Below, piece by piece: positions 12,811 to 22,796 of a DNA stretch of 37,220 nt. How positions within the stretch are numbered: position 1 is the first letter of the stretch; the number at the start of each line of letters is the position of its first letter. Source of the DNA: CAYUKK01 sp964445305 (GTDB taxonomy: Bacteria > Acidobacteriota > Aminicenantia > Aminicenantales > UBA8522); assembly GCA_964445305.1 (NCBI GenBank), contig CAYUKK010000110.1:1-37220 (forward strand), given 5' to 3'. The translations under genes were made by a program, and so were the position numbers. Below the pieces are notes generated by a model that saw only the letters and a program-made list of their open reading frames with translations, ran no database searches and had not been told where the DNA came from.

Positions 12811-14898
12811 ATGATGGACAAGAGAGGTTTTTCTGAAAACGCTCTCAAGATTCTCCGCGCCCGTTACTTCATGCGAAACGAGAAGGGGGAACTCCTGGAT
12901 AAAGAACCGGCTGACCTCTTCTGGCGGGTAGCCCAATTCATCGCCTCGGCCGAACGTACCAAGAAGGAGCAGACTGGCTGGGCCCGTCAGTTTTTCGAGG
13001 CCATGATGGCTCGCGATTTCCTTCCCAACAGCCCCACCTTGACCGGCGCAGGCCGGGACATGTGTCTGAGTGCCTGTTTCGTCCTCCCCCTCGAGGACTC
13101 GCTCGATTCGATATTTGAGACGGTTAAAAACGCCGCCTTGGTCCACAAGGAAGGCGGAGGAACGGGCTTCGACTTCAGCCTGCTCCGACCGAGAGGAAGT
13201 TTTGTCCGCAAAACGCAGGGTATCGCCTCGGGCCCGGTCTCCTTCCTCCGCGTTATCGACGCCGCCACCGAAGCCGTCAAGCAGGGGGGGACGCGCCGGG
13301 GCGCCAACATGGGCATCCTCAGGGCCGACCACCCCGATATCGAGGAATTCATCCGCATGAAAATCGATGGCCGGAGCGTCAACAACTTCAACATCTCGGT
13401 AGCCGCAACCGATGTTTTCATGGAGGCGGTTAAGAACAACGCCAGCTACGACATCTATGACCCTTACCGGGAGGCGGTGGTCGATAAGAAAAAAGCGCGG
13501 CCAATCTTCGACATGATTGTCGAGTCGGCCTGGGCGGTTGGCGACCCCGGTTTGATCTTCATCGACCGCATCAACAAATACAACCCCACCCGGGCTCTTG
13601 GCCCCATCCGGGCGACCAACCCTTGCGGCGAACAACCACTCCACGAATACGAATCCTGCAACCTCGGCTCCATCAACCTCAGCCATTTCTATGACCCGAA
13701 GAAAAAGGACCAGTTCGACTGGGAAAGGTTTGCCGCCATGGTCCGCCTGGCTGTCCGTTTCCTCGATGACGTCATCGACGTCAACAAGTACCCGCTCCCG
13801 GAAATCGAGAGGATGACCAAGGCCAACCGGCGCATCGGCCTGGGAGTCATGGGTTGGGCCGACCTTCTCCTCCAGATGAAAATCAAGTACGATTCGGTAG
13901 CCGCCCTCAGGCTGGCCGAGAAAATCATGTCCTTCATGCGGCGCGAGGCGACGGAAGAATCGTCCCGCTTGGCCGAGGAACGCGGTAACTTCCCCAACAT
14001 CGGAAAGTCCATCTACCGGGGAAAGAAGATGCGGAACGCCACGACCCTGACCATCGCCCCGACCGGCACCATCTCCCGCATCGCTGGCTGCTCCTCTTCC
14101 ATCGAGCCCATCTTCGCCTTCGAGTTCACCTCAAAAATCATCGACCGGGAAATCAAGGATGTCCATCCCCTTTATGAGGAATGGAAGAACAAGCATGGGA
14201 ACGAGCCTCTCCCCGAGTACTTCCGCACTGCCCACGACATATCCCCGGAGTGGCATATCCGCATGCAGGCTGCCTTCCAGAAGCATGTCGATAACTCGGT
14301 GTCCAAGACGATCAATTTCCCTAACCGGGCCACGACTCAGGACGTCGAGAAGGCCTACCTATTAGCCTATGAGCTCAACACCAAGGGAATCACCATCTAC
14401 CGGGATGGCAGTCGGGCCGAGCAAGTTCTCTACAAGTCATCGCCCGAGGCCAAGCTCTATCCCAAGGAAAGGCCGAGCTCTCTGCCCTCGGTGACCGACA
14501 AGATCAAGACAGGTTTCGGCAACCTCTACGTGACCATCTCCTATTACAACCAAAAGCCCTTTGAAGTGTTCACCAGCATCGGGAAGAGCGGCTACACGAC
14601 AATGGCCGACGCAGAGGCCCTGGGGAGGCTCATCTCGCTCGCCCTGCGGAGCGGCGTCGACGCTAAGGAGGTCATCAGCCAGCTCAAGGGTATCGGCGGC
14701 TCAGAGCCCATCTTCACCGAAGGGGGGCTTGTCCAATCCATCCCCGATGCCATCGCCAAAATCCTGGAGAGGCACATCGGCCAGGTCCAGAACAACGCCA
14801 AGGACATCTTCCAAATCATCTGCCGGGTTTGCGGGGCCACTCTCCCCGACGAAAAATGCCCCGTCTGTCCCAACTGTGGGTGGAACCGCTGCTCTTGA
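12811..14898 (+). CDS. nrdJ: Adenosylcobalamin-dependent (class II) ribonucleotide reductase
   Basis: Makes deoxyribonucleotides using a B12-derived radical, so it works with or without oxygen. In the 695-residue protein, NSPTLTGAGRDMCLSACF holds the redox cysteine Cys89; KEGGGTGFDFSLLRPRG and QGGTRRGANMG follow; NPCGEQPLHEYESCNLGS holds the thiyl-radical Cys272, Glu274 and the second redox cysteine Cys283; APTGTISRIAGCSSSIEP is the conserved late loop. Residues 565-655 form a TSCPD domain, and the end is a cysteine-rich zinc-ribbon (Cys671, 674, 683, 686, 689, 694) that probably carries reducing equivalents. There is no N-terminal ATP-cone. AAAGGAG lies eight bases before ATG-ATG. No class I or III genes are in the window. 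Confidence 0.96.
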   Translation: MMDKRGFSENALKILRARYFMRNEKGELLDKEPADLFWRVAQFIASAERTKKEQTGWARQFFEAMMARDFLPNSPTLTGAGRDMCLSACFVLPLEDSLDSIFETVKNAALVHKEGGGTGFDFSLLRPRGSFVRKTQGIASGPVSFLRVIDAATEAVKQGGTRRGANMGILRADHPDIEEFIRMKIDGRSVNNFNISVAATDVFMEAVKNNASYDIYDPYREAVVDKKKARPIFDMIVESAWAVGDPGLIFIDRINKYNPTRALGPIRATNPCGEQPLHEYESCNLGSINLSHFYDPKKKDQFDWERFAAMVRLAVRFLDDVIDVNKYPLPEIERMTKANRRIGLGVMGWADLLLQMKIKYDSVAALRLAEKIMSFMRREATEESSRLAEERGNFPNIGKSIYRGKKMRNATTLTIAPTGTISRIAGCSSSIEPIFAFEFTSKIIDREIKDVHPLYEEWKNKHGNEPLPEYFRTAHDISPEWHIRMQAAFQKHVDNSVSKTINFPNRATTQDVEKAYLLAYELNTKGITIYRDGSRAEQVLYKSSPEAKLYPKERPSSLPSVTDKIKTGFGNLYVTISYYNQKPFEVFTSIGKSGYTTMADAEALGRLISLALRSGVDAKEVISQLKGIGGSEPIFTEGGLVQSIPDAIAKILERHIGQVQNNAKDIFQIICRVCGATLPDEKCPVCPNCGWNRCS

Positions 14899-14917
14899 GG
14901 TTTTTCTCTCCCTTTTT

Positions 14918-17659
14918 TTACAAACTGAACCGGTAAGAAAATTTGATGAGAAAAATATTATCCCCGGGGGCGGTCAACAAGGTGCCCAGGTCCCTGCCCA
15001 AGGAAAAATCTCCCGGATGGGAATAATCGGCCCGGTTTTGCGTCCAGACGAGATAGAACAGCGAACCCGGCCGGAATTCCCACCTTAAGACGGCCGTGCC
15101 GCGCATGGATTTGTAGTTAAAATCGGGGCTGGAGAGAGAAAACGATGGAGCGGGCCCAGAGCCATCGGGATCGACGCTGTACTGACCATCGCGTTCCACA
15201 ATCGTCGACCCATTCTCTCCGAAAACAAGATAATCGTAAGTCCGCGGTTTATTGAGCTGCTTGAACCGGTCGTATTTCCCCACGGCGATAAACGGCTGGA
15301 GGTAGACCTGCAGGCTCAAGCGCGGCGTAAAGATCCAGTTGACCCGTATTTCGCTGGCTACAATCTTCTGGTCGATCCTGCCGAATATATAGCGCGTCCC
15401 GTAAGTTTCCGTCATGAGCGGGTCCACCACCCGCGTTACCCATTGGGTTTCATTCAATTCTTTTCCGATGAGGGGACCGACTGATAGGCTCATATTGCTT
15501 CTCGGTTTCCAGCGCAGAGAAAATTTGGCGCTTTCCTCGGTAACCCATTCGCCCAATTTTTGAAAAGAAAAATTGCCTTCAAAGACGATGGGTTTCCTGG
15601 AATCGCTCTCGATACGCCATTGTGTCATGAAGCCAGGGGGGAAAAGGGCCAGCGGCCCGCCTCGCGTGAGCTTGTTGCTCAAGGTTTGGGGCAGGTAAAC
15701 GAAGAGATACTCAAATCGCCACCAGTTTTTCAGAACAGGTTGGAAGACCACAGCCCAACAGTCAAAAATCTTGTTCCCGCCAAAGTCATACTGCCGCGAA
15801 AAGCCCGCAATGAGCATGGCCTGTCTGAAGAGCTTCCCTGGTTTGGTCCATTGATAACCATACAAGCCCGTCATATCGATAAGGTCAGACCCCGAGCTCT
15901 GATACCCGGCATCGTTAGGGTTGAAGCCGGGTGAGAGAGCTCCCGCCGTAAACAACATTAAAGAATGTCCCTGCTGACGAGCAAGTTTGAGCTGCCCCGC
16001 CCAGCCCGAAAGGCTGGTCGCAGCAGGGTCCAGTTCCACGTGGGTCGCATCCGGCCGCTGGAAATAATGCATCGAAGATTGTTGCAGCCTCGAGATGCTT
16101 TCCGGACTCCCGCCAAGGAACGTTCCTCCAAGCCATCCTCCAACCACCCAGGCTCGCTTTTTATCCAGGAAAGACCAGCCATCAGCCGCCAGGCTGAAGG
16201 CGTTCCTATTCAAGATGGCGGCGAGGGTTTCATTCTTCAAATCCCTCACCACGCCTGTAGCCAAGAAACCAACTCCCTGCTGTCCGCCATGGATATCTTT
16301 CTGGGCGCGCAACACGCCATAATACGTCAGAGGCTCAACCTCGTCTTCATAGCGAACACCCAGTGAATCCACTGAGGCAAACTCCCTTCCCGTCAGAGCG
16401 CTGATAAACCCGACGTTCCATCCAGACTGGAGCCTGCCCGTCAGCTTGAACGCTCCCAGAATGGTGGTCCTGTCCGGAAAGCTGACATATCCATCATGAA
16501 TCACATCCCCTTGGGGCGCTCGGCCGACTCTCCGGCTGTAGAAAAAGCGAGGATTCGGCCAGTTGATGTTGGCGTTGACGTAAACGCCGCCCCGGCCGAA
16601 ATTATCGAAGATCGAGGACCCCTCGATAAAAAATGGCCTCTTTTCCTGGTAGTAAGTCTCGTAGGCTGTTAAATTGATGACCGCCGGGTCTACCTCAACC
16701 TGGCCGAAATCGGGGTTGACCGTGACATCGAGATTCAAATTGCTCTTGAGCCCAAGTTTCAAATCAAAGCCAGTATTCCCTAAGTATTTATGCCCAATTT
16801 CAAACGGGTTTCCCGGCTCAGCCGGCCTGAACTTGGCCTGGCCTACGGAATAAGGGTAAAGCTCAATTCGACGGCCCGGGTTGATTTTCTCGATTCCCTC
16901 GAGGCGGGCAAAGCGCGAGACAAAGGCGTTGTCCTCTTTCGGCACCCAAGCAAAGGCGACCCTTTCGTTCTTTCTTTTTATCGTCCGCTGAAAATTGACT
17001 CCCCACACATATTTACTTTTTGGGGGAAAACGCAGCTGGTTGAAAGGAATGCGCATTTCCAGAGTCCACCCGTCTTCAACCAGGGCCGTCCTGGCTTCCC
17101 AGATGCCATCCCAGCTCTCATCTTCGTTGACATCGTTGGAAAGCACCTGGTCAATGAGCGATCCGGCCGGGTTCACGCCGAAAAGATATCCGCTGCGGCG
17201 GTCAAAGTAGGGGTCGACCGAAAAGAAGAACCAATCCGAATCAACAAAGGAATCGCGCCGGCCAAGAAGTCCGAGAATCCGCTTGGGGTCAGAATCGTGG
17301 CAATAGGCCGCCACATACAAATGGGATTCATCGTAAGCAACCCAAACCTCGGTCTTCTCGCTCGCTTTTTCCCCGTCCACGGGGTCTCTCTGCAAAAAAT
17401 CGCTGGCCGGCTCATGGGTTTTCCAGATTTCCTCATCCAGTCGGCCGTCGAATTTGATGGGGCCATTCAGCCTGAAGGCCTGAACAACCTTCTGCTCCTG
17501 CAATTTCCTCAGCGCTTCTTTGTCAATCTCTGTGCTCTTTCTCCCATTTTTATCCGAAAATGCACCGGACAAACTCAGGGTGAAGAATAGAATCCAAAGG
17601 CTGAAAAGGAAAAGTCGACAAAAGCTGTGGCTATCCTTTCTGTTCCTTTCTTCCTGCAT
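14918..17659 (-). CDS. CBM9-like/DUF5916 outer-membrane-associated protein
   Basis: A large exported protein (913 residues from the chosen start). An N-terminal signal peptide (FCRLFLFSLWILFFTLSLSG) leads into a carbohydrate-binding family 9-like beta-sandwich (about 60-260: IKFDGRLDEEIW, VAYDESHLYVAAYCHD, WTLEMRIPFNQLRF) and then the long beta-strand-rich DUF5916 region (GLKSNLNLDVTVNPDFGQVEVD, YYQEKRPFFIEGSSIF), ending in FLIKFSYRFSL like an outer-membrane barrel. Family members are common in Bacteroidota and Acidobacteriota; substrate unknown, possibly glycan. I start at the ATG at 17659 because GGAG lies seven bases before it; the longer frame to 17725 has no ribosome site. It ends tail to tail, 19 bases from the reductase gene, and no clear terminator is seen between them. 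Confidence 0.88.
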   Translation of the reverse strand: MQEERNRKDSHSFCRLFLFSLWILFFTLSLSGAFSDKNGRKSTEIDKEALRKLQEQKVVQAFRLNGPIKFDGRLDEEIWKTHEPASDFLQRDPVDGEKASEKTEVWVAYDESHLYVAAYCHDSDPKRILGLLGRRDSFVDSDWFFFSVDPYFDRRSGYLFGVNPAGSLIDQVLSNDVNEDESWDGIWEARTALVEDGWTLEMRIPFNQLRFPPKSKYVWGVNFQRTIKRKNERVAFAWVPKEDNAFVSRFARLEGIEKINPGRRIELYPYSVGQAKFRPAEPGNPFEIGHKYLGNTGFDLKLGLKSNLNLDVTVNPDFGQVEVDPAVINLTAYETYYQEKRPFFIEGSSIFDNFGRGGVYVNANINWPNPRFFYSRRVGRAPQGDVIHDGYVSFPDRTTILGAFKLTGRLQSGWNVGFISALTGREFASVDSLGVRYEDEVEPLTYYGVLRAQKDIHGGQQGVGFLATGVVRDLKNETLAAILNRNAFSLAADGWSFLDKKRAWVVGGWLGGTFLGGSPESISRLQQSSMHYFQRPDATHVELDPAATSLSGWAGQLKLARQQGHSLMLFTAGALSPGFNPNDAGYQSSGSDLIDMTGLYGYQWTKPGKLFRQAMLIAGFSRQYDFGGNKIFDCWAVVFQPVLKNWWRFEYLFVYLPQTLSNKLTRGGPLALFPPGFMTQWRIESDSRKPIVFEGNFSFQKLGEWVTEESAKFSLRWKPRSNMSLSVGPLIGKELNETQWVTRVVDPLMTETYGTRYIFGRIDQKIVASEIRVNWIFTPRLSLQVYLQPFIAVGKYDRFKQLNKPRTYDYLVFGENGSTIVERDGQYSVDPDGSGPAPSFSLSSPDFNYKSMRGTAVLRWEFRPGSLFYLVWTQNRADYSHPGDFSLGRDLGTLLTAPGDNIFLIKFSYRFSL

Positions 17660-17963
17660 CTTTTTCTCCGTCCGAGCTTTTTCTTTCTCCATGTTTAAGA
17701 CGAAAAAAGAACAAAAAAGGTTCACCCTCGGCTCCGGCCCTCAGCCCCAGGATGAGGGCGTGGGAAACCCTGCCTATGTTTAGATGTCCCGCATTTTTCC
17801 CTGCTGGAGTAAGCTCAGGCTCCCCATGTCGCTCTCGTCGGTCTTCCCTTGCCGAGGCGGCTCCTTCTATCGGCCGGGGCAGCGCCTCTACTGAGTTTCT
17901 TGGACAATACCGGGAGTCGACAGGAGGCCGCAGACAGTTTCTTTTCGCCCCGCTTGTCGGTGG
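17660..17963. other. Intergenic stretch, leader of the DUF5916 gene
   Basis: 304 bases with no convincing gene. A 7-bp perfect hairpin (GCCCTCA 17737-17743 with TGAGGGC 17753-17759, loop of nine) lies about 80 bases upstream of the DUF5916 start and would be in its mRNA leader if the promoter is farther upstream. No clear promoter boxes or terminator were recognised. Confidence 0.5.
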
Positions 17964-19943
17964 CTATCGGACAAGCCAGGGTGCTTTAAAGCCGGGCGGC
18001 CTGGCCTTGATGACTGGCCTTTTGGGCATGAATCGGATATCGATGGATTCTGTGCGGCCAGGCCCTATTCGGTAAAGAAGCGACTGATAGGGCTCGAACC
18101 GAAGCGATAGGTCTTCTTTCCCGTAAGGAAGATGCACAGTAATGGGAATCTCGATGGTCTCCGTCGTGAAAGATTGGCCATACTCAAGCGGGAATTTCAA
18201 GCCTTTGGCTTTGGGATGGCCGAAGAAAAAATAAAACGTGTCGCCTTCCTGGCGGCACCAATAAGGCGGTAGCCTTTTGCCCTCCAGAAGGGGCTGGTGA
18301 TGGCTCGGCATCTCCCGATGGACAGAGGGGAGTCTTTCTAACCTCCTGGCCAAATCATCATAATCTCCATGGGAGCGAGCGCTGGGCTCGCGGACCCGCT
18401 TTTTATAGATGATGGGCAGCCCTCCCTGGGCCAGCTCGACGAGCCGTTTGAGCACCCGATAATCCAGATAACTTGTATCCACATACAATGCTCTAAAACG
18501 ACAATCCCCGACCGTGAAAATCCCGTCCTCCACTTTCCCTTTTTCCAGGAACTCAGAGTTGATCCAGACGGGATGGAACCCGGCCAGCTCTTCGGGGAAA
18601 TAGACGTAGCGCATTTCGTAAAATCCCCATGCCCATTTGAATTGTTTTTCTTTCGGCATCTCGCCGGCCATCCAGGCGTCCTCGAGGGGCAAGTAGACGG
18701 CCACATCGGAATAGGTTTTTCCTCTCTTCATCACGCTCGATACCGCTTGCAGGTAGCGGTTGAAGGCTGGAATCTCTTCAGCCAGAGCTCCCTCCGGCCC
18801 CACGTGGACGCTGGCATAGAAACTGACCGTGTCCTCTCCCCGACGGTTGTGTGGCTTGCCATGCCAGATGATTTGATTGACACCGTTGGCGAAGAGGGCG
18901 TCGGCGAGGAGCTTCAAATCTGCCGTTTGCTCCTCGCGGATAAAATCCGCCGGCCAGCCGTAGAGACAGGTAAAGGCCTCGGCGCTGACAACCTTTTTGC
19001 CTGAGAGCGCCGCCGCTGAAGCCGGAATGGTGTTGTATTCTGGCTCATAAAGCAAGGCTTCCCCTTCGGGGATATCCAGACAGGCGTAAGCGGAAAGAAT
19101 ATCGGCTGGAGCGCCGGCGCATTGCCCACGAGACAAAATACCCTGGGCATTGACGTAAGAATCAAAAGCTTTATAGAAATCGATGACCTTTTCAGATATG
19201 AGCGACATATAATCGTACAAATGCGAGGCCTGGGAGGGCTCGTAGATTCGTTGCATGAAGGGCACGATGTCGTAGCCGTATTTCCTCTTGAAATCCTCCT
19301 CTAAACCTGCCGTCCAGAGGCGCCGTGTTTCTACCTCCCAGCTATCGATGAAATAGTTCTGGGGAATTTTGGTTTTTGGCCGGGGGAAAGCCCTCAACAA
19401 GCGCTCCAAATAGGGAATGTAATTCTTCGGATTCAGATGGTCGACAACATAGCCTTCTTTGGGATATTCCCAGGACCGGGTAATTTTCTGCCGCCAGCCG
19501 GAATCTCCGAAGCGCTGCGTCGCCTGGCTAAAAGGCACCTGACTGTCGCCAAACGGCCAAAGGGTTCCAAATGTAAGGTCGCATTCCAGGCCGATGCTAT
19601 CAGCATAGGAAACGGCGAAGGCCACGATTTTCTGCCATTCAGGGCTCAGCCACTCCTGCCGGGGAGTGGAGAAAGTCTGACCTTTGATTCTTGCGTTGAG
19701 GGGATAGACCCAGGCCAACTCGACTCCTCCAAAGCCATTCTTCTTCAACCAATCCAAATTAGCGCGAACATCTTCTTCCTGGATATGGGAGGCAAACCAC
19801 CAATACCGAGCGTAGGGAGCAGAGCGGCCACCAAAAGGCTCTTTCCAGAAGCTCTTTTCTTCAACCGCCCTGGCTAAACCCTGATGACTGCTCAGAGCCA
19901 CAAGAGCGATGGCCATTAAAAGGAAGGCTTTTTTCATCTCCAT
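17964..19943 (-). CDS. Exported glycoside hydrolase, GH106 (alpha-L-rhamnosidase)-like
   Basis: A 659-residue secreted protein with signal peptide (KKAFLLMAIALVALSSHQGLA). It resembles GH106-type rhamnosidases in its first half: RYWWFASHIQEEDVRANLDWLKKNGFGGVEL (split as a strand and helix at 46-76), the substrate-side GLECDLTFGTLWPFGDSQVP, FIDSWEV with an acidic residue typical of catalytic positions, the SRGQCAGAPADIL segment and the later KVVSAEAFT. Typical GH106 enzymes are about 1000 residues with extra beta-domains; this one ends soon after a short C-terminal beta-region, so it is a compact or divergent member. Substrate is inferred only from the fold family. It lies 37 bases downstream of the adenosine-specific kinase gene. 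No good Shine-Dalgarno was found; a second ATG two codons in is equally possible. Confidence 0.72.
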   Translation of the reverse strand: MEMKKAFLLMAIALVALSSHQGLARAVEEKSFWKEPFGGRSAPYARYWWFASHIQEEDVRANLDWLKKNGFGGVELAWVYPLNARIKGQTFSTPRQEWLSPEWQKIVAFAVSYADSIGLECDLTFGTLWPFGDSQVPFSQATQRFGDSGWRQKITRSWEYPKEGYVVDHLNPKNYIPYLERLLRAFPRPKTKIPQNYFIDSWEVETRRLWTAGLEEDFKRKYGYDIVPFMQRIYEPSQASHLYDYMSLISEKVIDFYKAFDSYVNAQGILSRGQCAGAPADILSAYACLDIPEGEALLYEPEYNTIPASAAALSGKKVVSAEAFTCLYGWPADFIREEQTADLKLLADALFANGVNQIIWHGKPHNRRGEDTVSFYASVHVGPEGALAEEIPAFNRYLQAVSSVMKRGKTYSDVAVYLPLEDAWMAGEMPKEKQFKWAWGFYEMRYVYFPEELAGFHPVWINSEFLEKGKVEDGIFTVGDCRFRALYVDTSYLDYRVLKRLVELAQGGLPIIYKKRVREPSARSHGDYDDLARRLERLPSVHREMPSHHQPLLEGKRLPPYWCRQEGDTFYFFFGHPKAKGLKFPLEYGQSFTTETIEIPITVHLPYGKEDLSLRFEPYQSLLYRIGPGRTESIDIRFMPKRPVIKARPPGFKAPWLVR

Positions 19944-19980
19944 GGTTCTGCTTGGCCGATGAGTCCTCAGCTCGAAAGGG

Positions 19981-20463
19981 CTAAAACTTGTAGCCTATTT
20001 TACGGAGGAATTCTTTCCGGAACTTGATATCGGCCTCACCTTCAACACCCTTCGTCCTGAGCCCGTCGATCACACCGAGGATGCCGCGGCCCGCCTCTGT
20101 CTCGGCGATGACGACCTCAACGGGGTTGGCCGTCGCGCAGAAAATGTTACACACCTCAGGAATATTCTTGACGGCGTTGAGGATGTTGATGGGATAGCCT
20201 TTGTCCATAAAAATGATGAAGCTATGTCCGGCGGCAATTCGCAGGGCATTTTTTTTCGCTAAGTCGATGAGTCGATCGTCATTTCCCGAAAAACGGACAA
20301 GCGCTGGCCCCGATGATTCACAGAAGGCCAGGCCGAACCGCAGATGAGGCGCAGTGGTGACGATGGCTTCGTGAATATCCTCGACCGTCTTGATGAAATG
20401 GGACTGGCCGAGGATGAAGTTCATTTCTTCCGGCTTTTCAATGGGGATAACTTTGATTTCCAT
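19981..20463 (-). CDS. Adenosine-specific kinase
   Basis: A 160-residue protein of the adenosine-specific kinase family (Pfam PF04008), first described structurally from thermophiles and thought to phosphorylate adenosine. The match runs full length: MEIKVIPIEKPEEMNFILGQ, IHEAIVTTAPHLRFGLAFCE, SGPALVRFSGND, AAGHSFIIFMDKGYPIN, IFCATANPVEVVIAE and GRGILGVIDG, in the family's order. AGGAGGG lies before the ATG. Its link to the glycosidase gene that follows is not obvious; the pair may simply share a promoter. The 239-base gap upstream faces a divergent gene and contains one copy of the dispersed repeat. Confidence 0.93.
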   Translation of the reverse strand: MEIKVIPIEKPEEMNFILGQSHFIKTVEDIHEAIVTTAPHLRFGLAFCESSGPALVRFSGNDDRLIDLAKKNALRIAAGHSFIIFMDKGYPINILNAVKNIPEVCNIFCATANPVEVVIAETEAGRGILGVIDGLRTKGVEGEADIKFRKEFLRKIGYKF

Positions 20464-20537
20464 TCTTGCCCTCCTGGAGCTTATTATATATGCTCGTCGT
20501 CAATTTCCCAACCAAAAAATGCGCCAGGTGAGCGTCT

Positions 20538-20596
20538 TTCATTCCGTGATGAGAATGGGCCTTGCCCCCTTCGCGTCCCCGTCCGTCCTCGCGTCA
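20538..20596 (+). repeat. Dispersed repeat, copy A
   Basis: About 59 bases closely matching 32153-32210 in the same orientation. Shared blocks include GCGTCCCCGTC and CCTCGCGTCA, with a one-base length difference and scattered substitutions, mostly in the first half. It lies in the gap between the divergent kinase and PKD-protein genes. No open frame is shared by both copies. Confidence 0.7.
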
Positions 20597-20702
20597 AGAG
20601 CCAAGTATCTCCGACTAAATTCTTGCCCCAACCCAGCATGGAGAGAATTATGGTGTTGACAAAGCTTTCTGGGATACGGCAATATAAGAGGCGGAGAGGA
20701 AA

Positions 20703-22796
20703 ATGAAGATTGGTCAAAAGTCTTGTTTTCGCTTGATCGTTTCCATTTCTGCGCTTTGTCTTATGGCGGTTTCAGTCCAGGCTGCCGCTAATGTTTCGAG
20801 GAGCCCTAACGTCGCTTCCTGGGCACCCCGCATCGCTGTTGATTCAGCTGGAAACCTGCACGTCGTCTGGGCTGAATACTACACTCCTCCCACCGAAGCT
20901 CCCAATTCGGGAACGGGCGACGTCTTCTATTCCAAGTACGATATCAGCACCCAGGAATGGAGTGTTCCCCTCAACCTCAGCAATACCTCTCAAGTGAACA
21001 GTAGCGAATATCGTCCCGTCGGCATCGATATCGATAGCGCGAACAACATCTATGTTGTTTATATCGACTACAAGACGACCATCAAGCTGAGAATTTATTC
21101 TACCGGAGCAGGGTGGAGCGCCCCTTTCGAGATTGCCAGCGGCAACGATGAACTAGATTGTGCCCGCGTCGCTGTGGACTCAAGCGGGAACATCTTTACC
21201 ACGTGGTGGACAATCTACACTGGCGTTGTTTATTCGAGAGCCCGGGTCGGGGGGAACTGGGAAAGCGTCAAGGTCGTGAGCGCCGGCCGGAGGTCAAAAT
21301 TCCCGGATATCGCCGTCGGGAACAATGAGGTATGGATTGCCTTTGTCCAGCGCGACCCGAATGAATATTACACCTACTATATTAGACGGAGCAAGAGCTT
21401 CAACGCCTCATGGTCTTCTCCCCAGATTGTCTACCAGAGCCCGCCGGAAAATGGCCATGAATTCCCCGCCATAGAAATCGACGGCAATGAAACTCCTCAT
21501 CTCATCTGGATGCTCCGCGTCCACCCCGACTCTTATGACCGATGGACAGCCTATTCCTACTGGACGGGATCCGGCTGGACCTCTCCCCAATTGATTTCCT
21601 CCCAAGCATTGCTCCACTATCCTTCTCTTCATGAAAGAGGCAATAACCTTTACGCGGCCTGGCAATGGGGAGCTTGGTCAAACGGCGTGGCCGGCCTCTA
21701 TAACACAAGGATTGGCGGCACGTGGACAGGGGTTGGGCAGGTAGCCGATTCGAGCGGGATCACCTATATCGACGTATCTACCAGCCCATCTCAGGATAAG
21801 ATTTATTTTGTCTGGGATGGCCGAGGCGAAGTATGGTGCAACATGGGCGCCACCGGTCCGCCTCCGCCACCGCCATCCGGATATCCTGTGGCCAGTTTTG
21901 TTTTTTCTCCAACATCAGGCACCGCCCCATTAACTGTCACCTTTGACGCATCAGGCTCTTACGACCCTGACGGTTATATCGTCGACTATCGCTGGAATTT
22001 TGGAGACGGGTCGACTGGCTCGGGTCGAACAACAAGCCATACTTATACCGTGCCTGGCACATTTACGATAACTTTAACAGTTACGGATAATGAACAGAAG
22101 TCGGGCAGTACGAGCCGGTCGATCACGGTCATTCGAGTTAACGATCCGCCCATCGCCGAATTCAGTTTTTCGCCGACAACGGGTATTTTCCCCCTCAGTG
22201 TCACCTTTGACGCTTCAGCTTCCTGGGACCCGGATGGGAGTGTCGTCTATTATGGCTGGGATTTTGGCGATGGCTCGACGGGCTCGGGCAGAGTTGTCTC
22301 TCATACCTACAATAGATGGGGGACTTTTTCCGTTAGGCTAACCGTTCGGGACAATTATAACGCTTCGGCAACGAAAATCCGGACGATTGAGGTCCTGCGG
22401 CTTTTCCAGCCGCTTAACATCCGGTGGCAGACCCATGTCGACGAAAGCCTCTTCCAGACTCGCTATGTCAACGAAGTGAAATGGGACCGCAACCCGCAGA
22501 ATGACCAGCTCGGCGCCCAATTAGGCTTCCAGATAATTCTCTACCGCGTCTGGCGCAAGAAGACCGCTGAGCTGTACAGCGCATTTGTCCCGATTGCTGA
22601 AGTCTCAGGGGATAATTATACCTATCTTGACAAAAAAGCGGGCGGCAAAGACATCTATGCCTATACGGTAACAGCCGTGGACAACAAAGGCCATGAAAGC
22701 CCGATTGTTGAAGCGAACCTCAGCCAGCAGTCCGATGTTAAGGACAATCGAAGTCCTAACCGCATCCGAGGAGTAATCAAGAAAACAGCCAACTGA
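20703..22796 (+). CDS. Secreted protein with propeller-like repeats, two PKD domains and a fibronectin-like end
   Basis: A 697-residue exported protein. A signal peptide (LIVSISALCLMAVSVQA) is followed by about 350 residues of BNR/sialidase-like repeats, visible as recurring units such as PRIAVDSAGNLHVVWAE, CARVAVDSSGNIFTTWW and FPAIEIDGNETPHLIWM, suggesting a beta-propeller without obvious catalytic residues. A run of six prolines (386-391) joins it to two PKD domains (394-477 and 482-565), each with FDAS-x-S-x-DPDG and W-x-FGDGSTGSGR. The last 120 residues look like a fibronectin type III-type module. The start has GGAGAGGAAA directly before ATG. Role: probably surface binding or polymer recognition. 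A PEGA lipoprotein gene follows 84 bases downstream. Confidence 0.87.
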   Translation: MKIGQKSCFRLIVSISALCLMAVSVQAAANVSRSPNVASWAPRIAVDSAGNLHVVWAEYYTPPTEAPNSGTGDVFYSKYDISTQEWSVPLNLSNTSQVNSSEYRPVGIDIDSANNIYVVYIDYKTTIKLRIYSTGAGWSAPFEIASGNDELDCARVAVDSSGNIFTTWWTIYTGVVYSRARVGGNWESVKVVSAGRRSKFPDIAVGNNEVWIAFVQRDPNEYYTYYIRRSKSFNASWSSPQIVYQSPPENGHEFPAIEIDGNETPHLIWMLRVHPDSYDRWTAYSYWTGSGWTSPQLISSQALLHYPSLHERGNNLYAAWQWGAWSNGVAGLYNTRIGGTWTGVGQVADSSGITYIDVSTSPSQDKIYFVWDGRGEVWCNMGATGPPPPPPSGYPVASFVFSPTSGTAPLTVTFDASGSYDPDGYIVDYRWNFGDGSTGSGRTTSHTYTVPGTFTITLTVTDNEQKSGSTSRSITVIRVNDPPIAEFSFSPTTGIFPLSVTFDASASWDPDGSVVYYGWDFGDGSTGSGRVVSHTYNRWGTFSVRLTVRDNYNASATKIRTIEVLRLFQPLNIRWQTHVDESLFQTRYVNEVKWDRNPQNDQLGAQLGFQIILYRVWRKKTAELYSAFVPIAEVSGDNYTYLDKKAGGKDIYAYTVTAVDNKGHESPIVEANLSQQSDVKDNRSPNRIRGVIKKTAN

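Noticed and set aside
12769..13686. Long minus-strand open frame of 305 codons opposite the ribonucleotide reductase gene
   Set aside because: It is a shadow of the C-ending codons of the reductase gene, has no ribosome site and no recognisable domain.
20703..22796. Tandem similar segments read as a possible CRISPR or satellite array
   Set aside because: They are coding PKD and propeller repeats with diverged DNA, not regularly spaced identical repeats.
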